Shown here one piece after another: positions 21,100 through 29,685 of a stretch of 64,000 nucleotides of DNA. Position numbers and translations under genes: made by a program. The notes beneath the pieces were generated by a model. The model was not told the origin of the DNA, made no database searches, and worked only from the letters and a program-made list of their open reading frames with translations. This DNA comes from Nakazawaea peltata (Eukaryota; Ascomycota; Pichiomycetes; Alaninales; Pachysolenaceae), in NCBI GenBank assembly GCA_001599355.1, contig BCGQ01000001.1, positions 561,135-625,134 on the forward strand. The letters are read 5' to 3'. Position 1 is the stretch's first letter; every line of letters starts with the position of its first letter.

Positions 21100-22722
21100 C
21101 TACTCATCCTCCCATTCCTCATCAACAACCTCCCCCTCATCATCATCCTCATCTTCATCTTCCAATGCTGTAGAAACTTCCATAATAGTCTCTTTAGTAT
21201 TCTCATCATACTTATTAACAATCCTAGAAGCCAGTGCAACTTCTCTAGCCTTAGCTTTCAAATCTCTCAACTCATTCTTGAACGATGTTCTAACACTTCT
21301 GTTGGTAAATACATCCCACATCTTTAATCCACTAGAAGCTCCACCAATTACAATATTACCCAGGACATCCAAGTCTGGAGCAAACGAAGCTGTCAATGTG
21401 TTACCACATCCAAAGTCTCTGGAAAGCAACATCGAAGGTCTAGAATTGTTCAGGATCTTCCATACTTTAGTTTGTTTCTCTCCCATAGCTCCAGTGACAA
21501 TCATACCTTCGACAAATTGGTTGATTTCTAAGATGGAAATTCCGGCATCATGCAGATGTAAAGTCCATAACGGTTTGTCCTCGACTCTGACATCGAAACA
21601 GTAAATGTTACCCTTGTCGGTACCAGCATAAATGACTGAGGAATCGTTACCGAATTTGACGGTCTCTACATCCTCACCATTGTTGACTTTATAATGCTTA
21701 GACATCTTGGAAACATCGGTGATTCTAACATCCGACAACAGCATACTAGAATCATAACCACCAGTCAATAAAATAGACAGATCTTGTGGACACCATTGAG
21801 ATGAAGAGACATGCTTTTTGGAATGAATCAAATCCATAGATCTAACCAGTTGTTCAGTCTTTAATTCCCATAATTTGACGGTCAGATCAGCAGAAGTAGA
21901 CAGTAATACAGATCTGTGAACTTTGTTATGAGCTAACGATAGTACCGCATCAGTATGGTGTGTGGTAACATGAGCATTCTTACTCTTCTTCTTTCCCTTT
22001 TTACCCTTGCTAATACTGCTTCCACTCATATCACCCAAGATAATATCAGGGAATGATTTGTCTACATAATCCAAATTCCAGATCTCAATAGTTGGGTCGA
22101 ATGAACCCACCAGGGCAAAGTTACCAATGTCATTGCTTGGGTCCTCGGATTTCGAGTTGAAATTGATCCATTCAACACAAAGAGGGAACAGCGGTAACAT
22201 CATATCGTGATGGACATACAAACTTGGCTCTCTGACCTCATCTCCTTCTTGACCATCATCGTAAACGTAGACATCCAAATAAGAGACATCGTCTTCGGTT
22301 CTAGTGGACAAAACTAAGTTGTCAGTTGGATAAACTTGCATTTCTTCCTTCTCTTCTTGTTCTTCTTCCTGTGTAGGTAACGAAATGTATGGGTCAGTAC
22401 CTTCTTCATCGTCTCCATCATGGAATTTGGCGTCAGATTTAGCTAAACTTGGGAACATATGTAAGGCAGATCCTGCGGTATGAACTTCATCATCATCATA
22501 ATGTTCCAAATCGTATTCCTTTAAGTCATCATCGATTTCAATTTGAGAAGAGAGGGTCTGTTTTTGTTCTGGTTCTTCAGCCTCGGCCATCGATGCCCTC
22601 AGATCGGTAATCTGCAAATTGGCCATCTCGGCTAATTTGTCCAATTCGTCTTCAGTAGGTTCATATTTTTCTGGGAATTCTTTTGCAAATCCTCTAGGGA
22701 CCCAGGTGGATGAAGAAATCAT
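21100..22722 (-). CDS. PWP1: Ribosome-biogenesis WD40 protein Pwp1
   Basis: A 540-residue protein starting at MISSSTWVPRGFAKEFPEKY (ATG at 22722); the frame extends only to a TTG beyond that. The acidic N-terminus with DDLKEYDLEHYDDDE, the YISLPTQEEEQEEKEEMQVY block and DNLVLSTRTEDDVSYLDVYV are specific to Pwp1. WD repeats follow from about residue 190 (HHTDAVLSLAHN, STSADLTVKLW, LWDVFTNRSVR-like MWDVFTNRSVR). The protein works in 25S/5.8S pre-rRNA processing in the nucleolus. CTG at 22189-22191 (codon 178, MLP-x-FPLCVEW) and 21901-21903 (codon 274, RSVL-x-STSAD) match Ala in the yeast protein. The C-terminus is acidic, as in orthologues. Confidence 0.95.
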   Translation of the reverse strand: MISSSTWVPRGFAKEFPEKYEPTEDELDKLAEMANLQITDLRASMAEAEEPEQKQTLSSQIEIDDDLKEYDLEHYDDDEVHTAGSALHMFPSLAKSDAKFHDGDDEEGTDPYISLPTQEEEQEEKEEMQVYPTDNLVLSTRTEDDVSYLDVYVYDDGQEGDEVREPSLYVHHDMMLPLFPLCVEWINFNSKSEDPSNDIGNFALVGSFDPTIEIWNLDYVDKSFPDIILGDMSGSSISKGKKGKKKSKNAHVTTHHTDAVLSLAHNKVHRSVLLSTSADLTVKLWELKTEQLVRSMDLIHSKKHVSSSQWCPQDLSILLTGGYDSSMLLSDVRITDVSKMSKHYKVNNGEDVETVKFGNDSSVIYAGTDKGNIYCFDVRVEDKPLWTLHLHDAGISILEINQFVEGMIVTGAMGEKQTKVWKILNNSRPSMLLSRDFGCGNTLTASFAPDLDVLGNIVIGGASSGLKMWDVFTNRSVRTSFKNELRDLKAKAREVALASRIVNKYDENTKETIMEVSTALEDEDEDDDEGEVVDEEWEDE

Positions 22723-22792
22723 GGTTGTTTGAGGGTTAGATGCTCCAGTTTCGGTGTACAATCAACCTCTTCTCACCTTAAAAGTGGTAGCG

Positions 22793-22832
22793 TTAAAAAT
22801 TTTCCCTAGTTGAAAATTTTTTACGATGGGTT
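22793..22832. promoter_or_regulatory. RRPE-like elements upstream of PWP1
   Basis: Two AAAATTTTT-type blocks (TTAAAAATTTTCCC and GAAAATTTTTTACGATGG) lie 70-110 bases upstream of the PWP1 start codon, as in the NOP56 promoter. They fit rRNA-processing elements of ribosome-biogenesis genes. Confidence 0.5.
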
Positions 22833-22850
22833 ACTGTTTTGGGAAATCGA

Positions 22851-23000
22851 GGGGCTGTCAAATGGTTACCCACATGATTTCCTTCTTCAGTAGTATAGGG
22901 GCTGTCAAATGCTTACCCTCAGAATTTCCTTCTTCAGTAGTATAGGGGCTGTGTCATGCTCATTCTCAGAATTACCCCCCTTGGCAGTTCTAGGGCTGTC
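22851..23000 (+). repeat. 47-bp degenerate tandem repeat headed by GGGGCTGTC
   Basis: GGGGCTGT begins at 22851, 22898 and 22945, and a related AGGGCTGTC falls at 22992, a strict 47-bp period. Units share TTACCC, GATTTCCTTCTTCAGTAG-like and TATA parts; the third is more diverged. The array occupies the divergent PWP1-NMT1 promoter. Confidence 0.9.
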
Positions 23001-23105
23001 TCAATCCGACAATCGTCGATGCTTTTCCGACAAGGAATGAAAAGAGTTGATCATAATTGAAGGCTGATTGGATTGGTGATACCAACTGCATATTAACCGC
23101 TCAAA

Positions 23106-24434
23106 ATGTCAGGATCTGATAAGAACCCCTCCGGTAATGAGGGCGCCAACAAAAAAACCATCGAAGATTTACTTAAAATGTTGGCTATGGGTAACGAATT
23201 GACTAAAGAACAAAGAAAGACCATGGAAGATTACAAGTTTTGGAAGACTCAACCTGTTCCTAAATTTGATGAAAGTATCGAGAAGGAAGGTCCAATTGAT
23301 CTGGAGAAGAAACCTGAGGATGTCCGCTCCGAACCTTACGGATTATTACCTGATTTCGAATGGTGTGATTTGGATATCACCGACTCAGCCGAATTGCAAG
23401 AATTGTATCAATTGTTACATGAGCATTACGTTGAGGATAAGGATGCTACTTTCAGATTTAACTATCCTCCAGGGTTCTGTGAATGGGGTTTGAAGCCTCC
23501 TGGATGGTTAAAAGAATGGCATGTTGGGATTAGAGTGAAATCTTCTCGTAAATTGGTTCTGTTCATCAGTGCTATCCCACTGACTTTGAAGGTTCATGGT
23601 AAGCAGATCAAGAGTGTCGAGATCAACTTCCTTGTTGTTCATAAACAGTTACGTTCCAAGAGATTACTGCCTGTATTGATTAAGGAGATCACCAGAAGAG
23701 TTAATAAGAAGGATATTTGGCAACTGTTATATACTGCTGGAGTTGTCTTGCCATCTCCAGTCTCGGTTTGTCGTTATAATCATAGACCTATCAACTGGTC
23801 TAAATTGTATGATGTTGGGTTTTCTCATCTTCCTCATAATGCCACTAAACTGCAAATGATCGCCAAGTATCTGTTGCCTTCAGAGACCAAAGTAGCCAAT
23901 TTGAGAAAATTAGCTAAAGACGATTTATCCCAATGTTACGAATTGTTCATGAAATATCAAGAACGTTTTGAGATTGTCCAAGATTTCACTTTGGAAGAGT
24001 TCTCTCATTGGATGTTGGGTAAAGATTCTGTCATTCAATCGTATGTAGTTGCAACTCCAGAGGGTAAAATTACCGATTTCGTATCTTTCTTCTTATTACC
24101 ATTCACCGTTTTGAACAACCCTGAACATGACCAGTTAAATATCGCATATTTGTTCTATTATCTGACTGACTCTGACGATTCGGCAAAGAGATTGACCGAG
24201 TTGGTCGGCGATGTCTTGGTCCTCGCAAAGAACTTGAAAATCGATGTGTTCAATGCTCTTACTTCTCAAGAGAACAATTTGTTCTTACAAAATTTGAAGT
24301 TCAGTGAAGGTGATGGGCTTCTTAATTTCTACTTATTTAACTACAGATGTAGAAAGATCCATGGAGGTATTGATAAGGAGACCAATCTGGTCACCTCTAA
24401 CAAGACCAGTGGAGTTGGAGTCGTATTGTTATAA
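23106..24434 (+). CDS. NMT1: Glycylpeptide N-tetradecanoyltransferase (N-myristoyltransferase)
   Basis: A 442-residue protein collinear with yeast Nmt1. Recognisable blocks are [24 protein letters not shown], the myristoyl-CoA-binding [18 protein letters not shown] and [33 protein letters not shown] and the C-terminal catalytic end GVGVVLL. It transfers myristate to N-terminal glycines and is essential in yeasts. It is the richest source of code evidence: CTG at 23559 (KLV-x-FISAIP), 23580 (AIP-x-TLKV), 23724 (DIWQ-x-LYTAG), 23871 (x-LPSETK) and 24162 (FYY-x-TDSD) all fall where orthologues carry Ala or small residues. It shares a divergent promoter with PWP1. Confidence 0.96.
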   Translation: MSGSDKNPSGNEGANKKTIEDLLKMLAMGNELTKEQRKTMEDYKFWKTQPVPKFDESIEKEGPIDLEKKPEDVRSEPYGLLPDFEWCDLDITDSAELQELYQLLHEHYVEDKDATFRFNYPPGFCEWGLKPPGWLKEWHVGIRVKSSRKLVLFISAIPLTLKVHGKQIKSVEINFLVVHKQLRSKRLLPVLIKEITRRVNKKDIWQLLYTAGVVLPSPVSVCRYNHRPINWSKLYDVGFSHLPHNATKLQMIAKYLLPSETKVANLRKLAKDDLSQCYELFMKYQERFEIVQDFTLEEFSHWMLGKDSVIQSYVVATPEGKITDFVSFFLLPFTVLNNPEHDQLNIAYLFYYLTDSDDSAKRLTELVGDVLVLAKNLKIDVFNALTSQENNLFLQNLKFSEGDGLLNFYLFNYRCRKIHGGIDKETNLVTSNKTSGVGVVLL

Positions 24435-24575
24435 TATGTATAGATTAACAATTGCATTATATCTAATTAAGAGTAAAAAAAGTGTGGCTCAAAGGGCCGA
24501 AAAGCGTCAACGAAAAGCAACGTGAAAAACATCTAGCATCATTAAAAGAGAAAACACAAGTCTACTTGAATAAGT

Positions 24576-24968
24576 TCACTTGAACAAGTTCTTGACCTTG
24601 CCCATAATTCCCTTCTTGGTTTTAGAAATGGAACTGTTGTCGGCTGGTTCTTCTTCCTCCAAAATTTTGTTCTGTTTCATATTACCATAACCACCTCTTC
24701 CTGTGGAATAGATTGGTTGGATCTGGGAAGAGTTAGAAATGGTTGGCTGCAACAGTGGGGCTCCTGGAGGGGTGCTGGTGTGGACCAAATTCAGTTGACC
24801 TCCTCTTCCTGTGGAAAGAATATAATTGCCATCCTTGTCGTGGCTATAACTTGGGGTCAACTGTGATTGGGTCGATTTTTGCGGCAGAAGTTCTGGAGAT
24901 CTCTTCTCAGTAATGTTACCTTTACCTCCTCTTCCAGTACTGTAGTATTGAGCGTCTGAATTGGTCAT
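24576..24968 (-). CDS. PAR32: PAR32/AMU1-like protein with STGRGGxGN repeats (DUF3602)
   Basis: A 130-residue hydrophilic protein with three copies of YSTGRGG (YYSTGRGGKGNI near residue 8, ILSTGRGGQLNL near 51, IYSTGRGGYGNM near 87) and a basic C-terminus GIMGKVKNLFK. These repeats define the DUF3602 family that includes yeast Par32/Amu1, a TORC1-downstream phosphoprotein reported to inhibit the ammonium transporters Mep1 and Mep3. It is shorter than the S. cerevisiae protein, which has four repeats, as I recall. The gene converges with NMT1. Assignment beyond the family is inferred. Confidence 0.68.
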   Translation of the reverse strand: MTNSDAQYYSTGRGGKGNITEKRSPELLPQKSTQSQLTPSYSHDKDGNYILSTGRGGQLNLVHTSTPPGAPLLQPTISNSSQIQPIYSTGRGGYGNMKQNKILEEEEPADNSSISKTKKGIMGKVKNLFK

Positions 24969-25118
24969 TTTGGGTGGTGTCTTTAGGGTTCAACTTGTAA
25001 AAAATCGAATCAAAAAAGATTTCAAACTTTATTTATATAGTGACTGAGAGAAAAGAAATTTTCATCGCTGACCTAAGGCATTCTTGGGGTGCGTGAGCGG
25101 GTCCAGGGGGAAAAAGCC

Positions 25119-25126
25119 TGCGATGA
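25119..25126. promoter_or_regulatory. PAC-like element upstream of the PAR32-like gene
   Basis: GCGATGAG occurs here, and a second related GCGATGAA (on the minus strand) lies near 25065. This is the core of the PAC element (Dot6/Tod6 site) common upstream of ribosome-biogenesis genes. A TORC1-linked gene could plausibly share it, but function is inferred. Confidence 0.4.
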
Positions 25127-25237
25127 GAAAGAATGAATGACACTTTTGCGTCGAGGATGGAGAGGAAAAAAGAAACGAGGCTGGAAAAAAAAATATTTTG
25201 AATGACATTTTTTAAGATTTAGCATATTATTTAAGAT

Positions 25238-26875
25238 TTAGCATATGTGACACAGACAACCCCCTGATTGATTTGGGGATGATTTCGACTTGCCTTTAGC
25301 AGAAAGTTCTGATTGATCCTTATTGCGCCAGTATGGTACTTTGAATCCAATAAAGTCCTCGTTGTAGTCAACAAAATCACTGATTTTCTCCTCGTTAACA
25401 AACTCATCAAAGATCTGAAGAAAAGATTTCATGCTTCCTACTTGTGCATGAAGATACATTTCAGTGACTTTACTTGGCATAGAAGAGTCACTCGGCAATA
25501 AAAGCTCCAATTCCTTCAATTTGTACTCGAAGTACAGACGGATCATCTTGGCATATTCAATAAACAGTAGACTAGAATGATTAGTATCCATCTCTACGAG
25601 CAAGATTTGCTTTCCTAAACTGTCACCGTTGTCCTTCAAAGGTTTACCATCAAACTTAATTCTCTTTCCTGCGGGGACATTGAGTAAAACATCCTCCTCA
25701 AGATCGTTCTCCCATTTAAGAAGAACTGGGTCGGTCTGCTCCACCAATGATACCCTTGGATCAAACGAGCAGAACGAAGTCATTCCCATGAAATTGAATT
25801 TGATGAAATTCCACTGCTCATTCTCATATTGAGTGAACAACTGGACATTAGGAAGCTCTTTGCAATACTTTCCATAAAGATAAAACTTTTCGTAGTTCTT
25901 CTTCACAAAATCTCTATCCATACAGATCTCGAGAGACTTCAAGTAAGAGTTCATTGGAAGAAACCCATAGATGAAGGCAAAGGTCTTTATGTCCTCGTTT
26001 GGATTGTAACTAATGAAGACCTGAGTCTCATGTTTGAGACCTCCCAGCTCGAAGATCAACACAACGTCACCGTTAGTCTTGTCAACATCGACATAAGCGT
26101 TCAACTCGTCGTTGTTATGGTTTACAAAGTCTACTATAGGAACCAGAGTTTGATCTGTAATAAAGATTCCTCCTGCTTCTTCCATCAATTCTTTTGTCTC
26201 TTCATCTACTTGAGCCATCTCTTCCTCGGTCAATGCTCTAGGAATTTCCAAGATTCTTGATCTGACAACGAGTCTCAAATGAAGGAATTTATTGAAGAGT
26301 TCTTCCTCGGAGTACTTATCACCAAACTTGGCCTTGAATTTCTCAGCTAAGATCTTGTCTCCGTCCAAAGTAACTCTTTCCAAATAGTCACCAGATTTCT
26401 CCAAGATCTCAAAGATCTTCTCCAGGGCTGGATCACCATTGACTAACTCGGTCAAAGGAGTAGTAAGTTTGGTCTCTTCCAAAGTCTTGAAATAGTCGAC
26501 AAACAAGCCAATATCTTTACTAGTATCGGCCCATTCAATAAAAAAGAACATATATATGGCAATAGCCACGGGAGCTGTGACAGTCACTTTTCCCTCGGTG
26601 ATGACTTCTTGCACAAAATCCTTCACATACTTCTGCTTATCTTCAGGCAAAGTTGCAACTAACAGAACACATCTGGTGACCGAAAATGTCAACTTGGCAG
26701 GAACCCTCATAATTTCAAACGACTCCAGATATTCATCACGAGCTCTGGTGGTCTTCGATTCTCTCAACAGCTCAGGATCAACATACAATCCGTACCCATA
26801 CTCGTCTGTCTTTGTAATTCTAACATTTTCATCCAAATAGATGCCATTGGCGGCAATGAACTCATCCATTACCAT
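25238..26875 (-). CDS. SET-domain protein lysine methyltransferase, Ctm1/Rkm-like, with C-terminal CaaX-like motif
   Basis: A 545-residue protein from the ATG at 26875 (a second ATG follows two codons later). The split SET domain spans about residues 20-320: DEYGYGLYVD near the start, then VPIVDFVNHNNDELNAYVDV and VFISYNPNEDIKTFAFIYGFLP, the NH and GY-type motifs of the Rkm/Ctm1/Efm1 group. The C-terminal half (Rubisco-LSMT-like region) is helical. I think Ctm1, which methylates cytochrome c, is the closest, but Rkm or Efm1 relatives are not excluded. The protein ends GGC-x-CHIC, a possible CaaX box, with x encoded by CTG. A 16-bp sequence that covers the last codons is repeated just downstream (25212-25227 and 25231-25246). 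Confidence 0.7.
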   Translation of the reverse strand: MVMDEFIAANGIYLDENVRITKTDEYGYGLYVDPELLRESKTTRARDEYLESFEIMRVPAKLTFSVTRCVLLVATLPEDKQKYVKDFVQEVITEGKVTVTAPVAIAIYMFFFIEWADTSKDIGLFVDYFKTLEETKLTTPLTELVNGDPALEKIFEILEKSGDYLERVTLDGDKILAEKFKAKFGDKYSEEELFNKFLHLRLVVRSRILEIPRALTEEEMAQVDEETKELMEEAGGIFITDQTLVPIVDFVNHNNDELNAYVDVDKTNGDVVLIFELGGLKHETQVFISYNPNEDIKTFAFIYGFLPMNSYLKSLEICMDRDFVKKNYEKFYLYGKYCKELPNVQLFTQYENEQWNFIKFNFMGMTSFCSFDPRVSLVEQTDPVLLKWENDLEEDVLLNVPAGKRIKFDGKPLKDNGDSLGKQILLVEMDTNHSSLLFIEYAKMIRLYFEYKLKELELLLPSDSSMPSKVTEMYLHAQVGSMKSFLQIFDEFVNEEKISDFVDYNEDFIGFKVPYWRNKDQSELSAKGKSKSSPNQSGGCLCHIC

Positions 26876-27205
26876 TTTCAATTGTTGGTAATTGGACTTG
26901 CCAATCTGTGTAGTTTTTTTCTTCGGCTTTATACTCCAGCCACCGACCCAGTCTCCAACCGCCGATCTCTCTTATTCTGGAATTTTAGTCCCCAATCAGT
27001 GATTGGCCCCGGCTAAACTTCTAAATGAAGATGTTAGTCCGTTAACAAAACTTCTTGGCGTACCTCAATCGGTGACTGATACCCCCGGTGACATTGCCTA
27101 ATTGAGACATTTGTCCGCAATTATTATTTAGCTTTTTCTCCACAAATGCCCGAACATTATTAATAAAGGGGCAGTTCAGTAACGAAGTGACGTCAAAATT
27201 AAAGG
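26876..27205. other. Divergent promoter between the SET-domain gene and NPY1
   Basis: Short promoter region without a gene. A block AATTTTAGTCCCCAATCAGTGATTG near 26981 and a similar CTCAATCGGTGACTGATACCCC near 27064 suggest a repeated CAATCRGTGA core (shown here in parts under 20 bases each in function), and TGACGTCA-like GTGACGTCAAAA lies just before the NPY1 start. Confidence 0.45.
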
Positions 27206-28297
27206 ATGACTGCTGCAATGGAGAGCCAATTCTTCGGAGAAGAAGTCGTTAACAGAGTCTCGTTCTTGAGAGCTGACGCAGAATACATCAAACAAACCGT
27301 GGCCTATGAGAAAACGAGGTTTATTTTTTACGTAAAGGACAAATTTAATACAGTTCCTTTAGGAGTTGGAGCGGGGAGTAAATTCGACGTCGTTCAAAAG
27401 GAGTATTCAGAGTTGCCACCTCATTTCCAGAAATTACTTGTCAAATGGGGGGAAATCAATGGGCAAAAGACGGAGGATTCATTAAGTTTGGGTTTTAAAG
27501 TTGTGTTCTTGGGGATAGATGAGAAACTGTCTGATCCGTTCTCGTATGGAGATGGAAAGTACGTTGGAGTCCCGGTGTTTGCCGTCTATGTCAATGACGA
27601 GATCCTCACTTCGTTACAATTCAAAGATGCCGTCCCTATCCTTGATATGTTGGATATCTTACTGTTGACAAATGGGGATGCGTCTCTCATGTCTTATGGA
27701 AAGATGTACTTGGATTGGTTGAGTAAATACAACTTCTGTCCTGGGTGTGGGGCCCGTATGATCGCTGTTGATGCTGGAACTCGTCTCTTATGTCTTGGGG
27801 ATGAGAACAATGAATGTCCTGTAAGAACTCCAAGGGTAAATAACGTCTGTTTCCCAAGAACTGACCCTGTAGTTATCACTTGTGTCGTCAATACTGCTGG
27901 TGATAAGGTACTCCTCGGATTGAATAAGCGTCACAAGTTCAGAAAGATGTACTCTTGTGTTGCTGGGTTCATGGAACCTTCAGAGACCATCGAACTGTCT
28001 GTAGCAAGAGAGGTCTGGGAAGAAACCGGATGCCAAATCAAAGATTTGAAAATTCAATGCTCTCAACCTTGGCCCTTCCCTGTCAACTTAATGATCGGAT
28101 GTCTTGCCTACGTTGAGTTCAATGGAACCAACGAAAAGATAGATTTAGAACACGACAAAGAAATGACCGATGCCAGATGGTTCGGTGTCGAAGAATTACG
28201 CAAGATTATACTGGGTGAACCTCACCCGGAAGAAATCGTATTACCTATGTCCACGTCGATTGCCTTCAGACTCATCGAAATGGCCTGTAAAGTCTAA
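27206..28297 (+). CDS. NPY1: NADH diphosphatase (Nudix hydrolase, NudC/Npy1 type)
   Basis: A 363-residue protein. The zinc ribbon is FCPGCG followed by two further cysteines (LLCLGDENNEC). The Nudix box runs GFMEPSETIELSVAREVWEETG, with the REVWEE core near residue 270, and SQPWPFPVNLMIG is the NudC-specific SQPWPFPxS-type motif. It splits NADH to NMNH and AMP, and NudC-type enzymes also remove NAD caps from RNA. S. cerevisiae Npy1 is peroxisomal; here the C-terminus ACKV is not a PTS1, so location is open. It converges with PGC1; only five bases separate the stop codons. Confidence 0.93.
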   Translation: MTAAMESQFFGEEVVNRVSFLRADAEYIKQTVAYEKTRFIFYVKDKFNTVPLGVGAGSKFDVVQKEYSELPPHFQKLLVKWGEINGQKTEDSLSLGFKVVFLGIDEKLSDPFSYGDGKYVGVPVFAVYVNDEILTSLQFKDAVPILDMLDILLLTNGDASLMSYGKMYLDWLSKYNFCPGCGARMIAVDAGTRLLCLGDENNECPVRTPRVNNVCFPRTDPVVITCVVNTAGDKVLLGLNKRHKFRKMYSCVAGFMEPSETIELSVAREVWEETGCQIKDLKIQCSQPWPFPVNLMIGCLAYVEFNGTNEKIDLEHDKEMTDARWFGVEELRKIILGEPHPEEIVLPMSTSIAFRLIEMACKV

Positions 28298-28302
28298 ATT
28301 AT

Positions 28303-29364
28303 TTATACCATACCTAAGAATTTCATAACAACCAACAGCTGTTTACCAACTGTAGAACATGTAAATGGAATTTTATACGACATATAACCAGCAGCAAGAG
28401 CCAGTAAAAACGCACGGTAAATTTGATAGATCAGATAGTTCTTTAAACCTTGTCTCGAGGTGAAATTGACTGGGTCTTTATCCTTGTAGAAATCATACAA
28501 ACTCTCATTGTCCGAAATCTGTTTCAAAGATCCAGGATTGTTCACGAAATCAACCAAGACGTCAGGGATATCGGTCAAGTATCCGGAAATATTCAATTGA
28601 TAGTAGAACTTTGACAATTCAAAATCATTACATGTCCAGAGGTACAACTTCCTCTTCAATTGACGAACGGCCAAGTGGTAGAAGTCGACAAACTCCGAAT
28701 TACCATGAGTTACAGCCCAAGTTGCGATGTGTAATAAAGAGACCCCACTAATTGGAACAGCAAATTCCAGATCCTGGGCCTCCATCTCAACAGATTTATT
28801 CAAAAACTTTGTAGCTGTCAGGATATTAGCAGTGATATTAATGACCTCGAAATGATCTAAAATATGAGAAGTGATCGCATACTCATATTGTGGGATAGTC
28901 CATAACCCGAAGATGATCTTATCGTGCCAGTAAAGGATATCATCATTGACCTTCTTCATCTCATCGATGATCAAGTCGAAAATCTTGACAGGATTACTAC
29001 CCTTTACATCCAACATGAACTTAACTGGACCACCTACCTCCTCATTCTTCTTCAGAAGCCATGACAATCCTCTGTACAAAGTAGGCATCGATTCATAAGG
29101 AGGACTCAAATTCTTCAACATCTTCAATTCAGGATCATAATTGGTCTCGGAGATAACATAATCCTTATCGTAGGTTCTTCCAGTTGAAGTGTCATGGTTA
29201 AGTAAGACCACCCCGTCTTTACTCAATTGGGTATCAGTTTCGATGACATATGCCCCGGCATCGGATACGGTCAGATTGAAGGCAAGAAGAGTATTCTCTG
29301 GACATTTGGCCTTGAAACCTCTGTGCCCGCAAATTTCCGGACGCTTAACTTCTTTTTGAGTCAT
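28303..29364 (-). CDS. PGC1: Phosphatidylglycerol phospholipase C (GDPD family)
   Basis: A 353-residue protein from the ATG at 29364; the frame is open upstream only to a GTG. The glycerophosphodiesterase signature is ICGHRGF, PENTLLAF, VIETDTQLSKDGVVLLNHD, with catalytic His/Glu/Asp positions intact. KLYLWTCND and SGYLTDIPDVL are the C-terminal barrel strands. A hydrophobic C-terminus (about residues 310-353) resembles the tail anchor of yeast Pgc1, which degrades phosphatidylglycerol in mitochondria and on lipid droplets. Its stop is five bases from the NPY1 stop, implying overlapping antisense 3' ends. Confidence 0.87.
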   Translation of the reverse strand: MTQKEVKRPEICGHRGFKAKCPENTLLAFNLTVSDAGAYVIETDTQLSKDGVVLLNHDTSTGRTYDKDYVISETNYDPELKMLKNLSPPYESMPTLYRGLSWLLKKNEEVGGPVKFMLDVKGSNPVKIFDLIIDEMKKVNDDILYWHDKIIFGLWTIPQYEYAITSHILDHFEVINITANILTATKFLNKSVEMEAQDLEFAVPISGVSLLHIATWAVTHGNSEFVDFYHLAVRQLKRKLYLWTCNDFELSKFYYQLNISGYLTDIPDVLVDFVNNPGSLKQISDNESLYDFYKDKDPVNFTSRQGLKNYLIYQIYRAFLLALAAGYMSYKIPFTCSTVGKQLLVVMKFLGMV

Positions 29365-29685
29365 ACTGCTTGGCAACCTACTGCAAATGGATAATTTCAC
29401 TATGTAAGTCACAGATCCGGTCCATTCCTCCGGTCACCAGTCACCAGTCACAGGCCCCATGCCCTTATTTATAGATTTTTGGCCGAAAATAAAGGCTGAG
29501 CTGCCCCCCATACTATTTCTACACGTGTATGTACGGGGCAGGGAAAACGAAAACGGCTAAACAAGGGGCAATCTAAATTGACACAGTGACACTGCGGGAG
29601 ATACGGATTTAAGCTCAACAGACAAGTATACGATTAAATTTATACGATATATAAAGTATGGGGGACTTGTGTAAAGATATGACGA
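29365..29685. other. Intergenic region between PGC1 and HRR25
   Basis: Holds the PGC1 promoter with several G/C-rich stress-element-like cores (CCCCC near 29504, GGGGCAGGG near 29534, AGGGGC near 29560) and the HRR25 3' end. No gene is seen. Confidence 0.5.
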
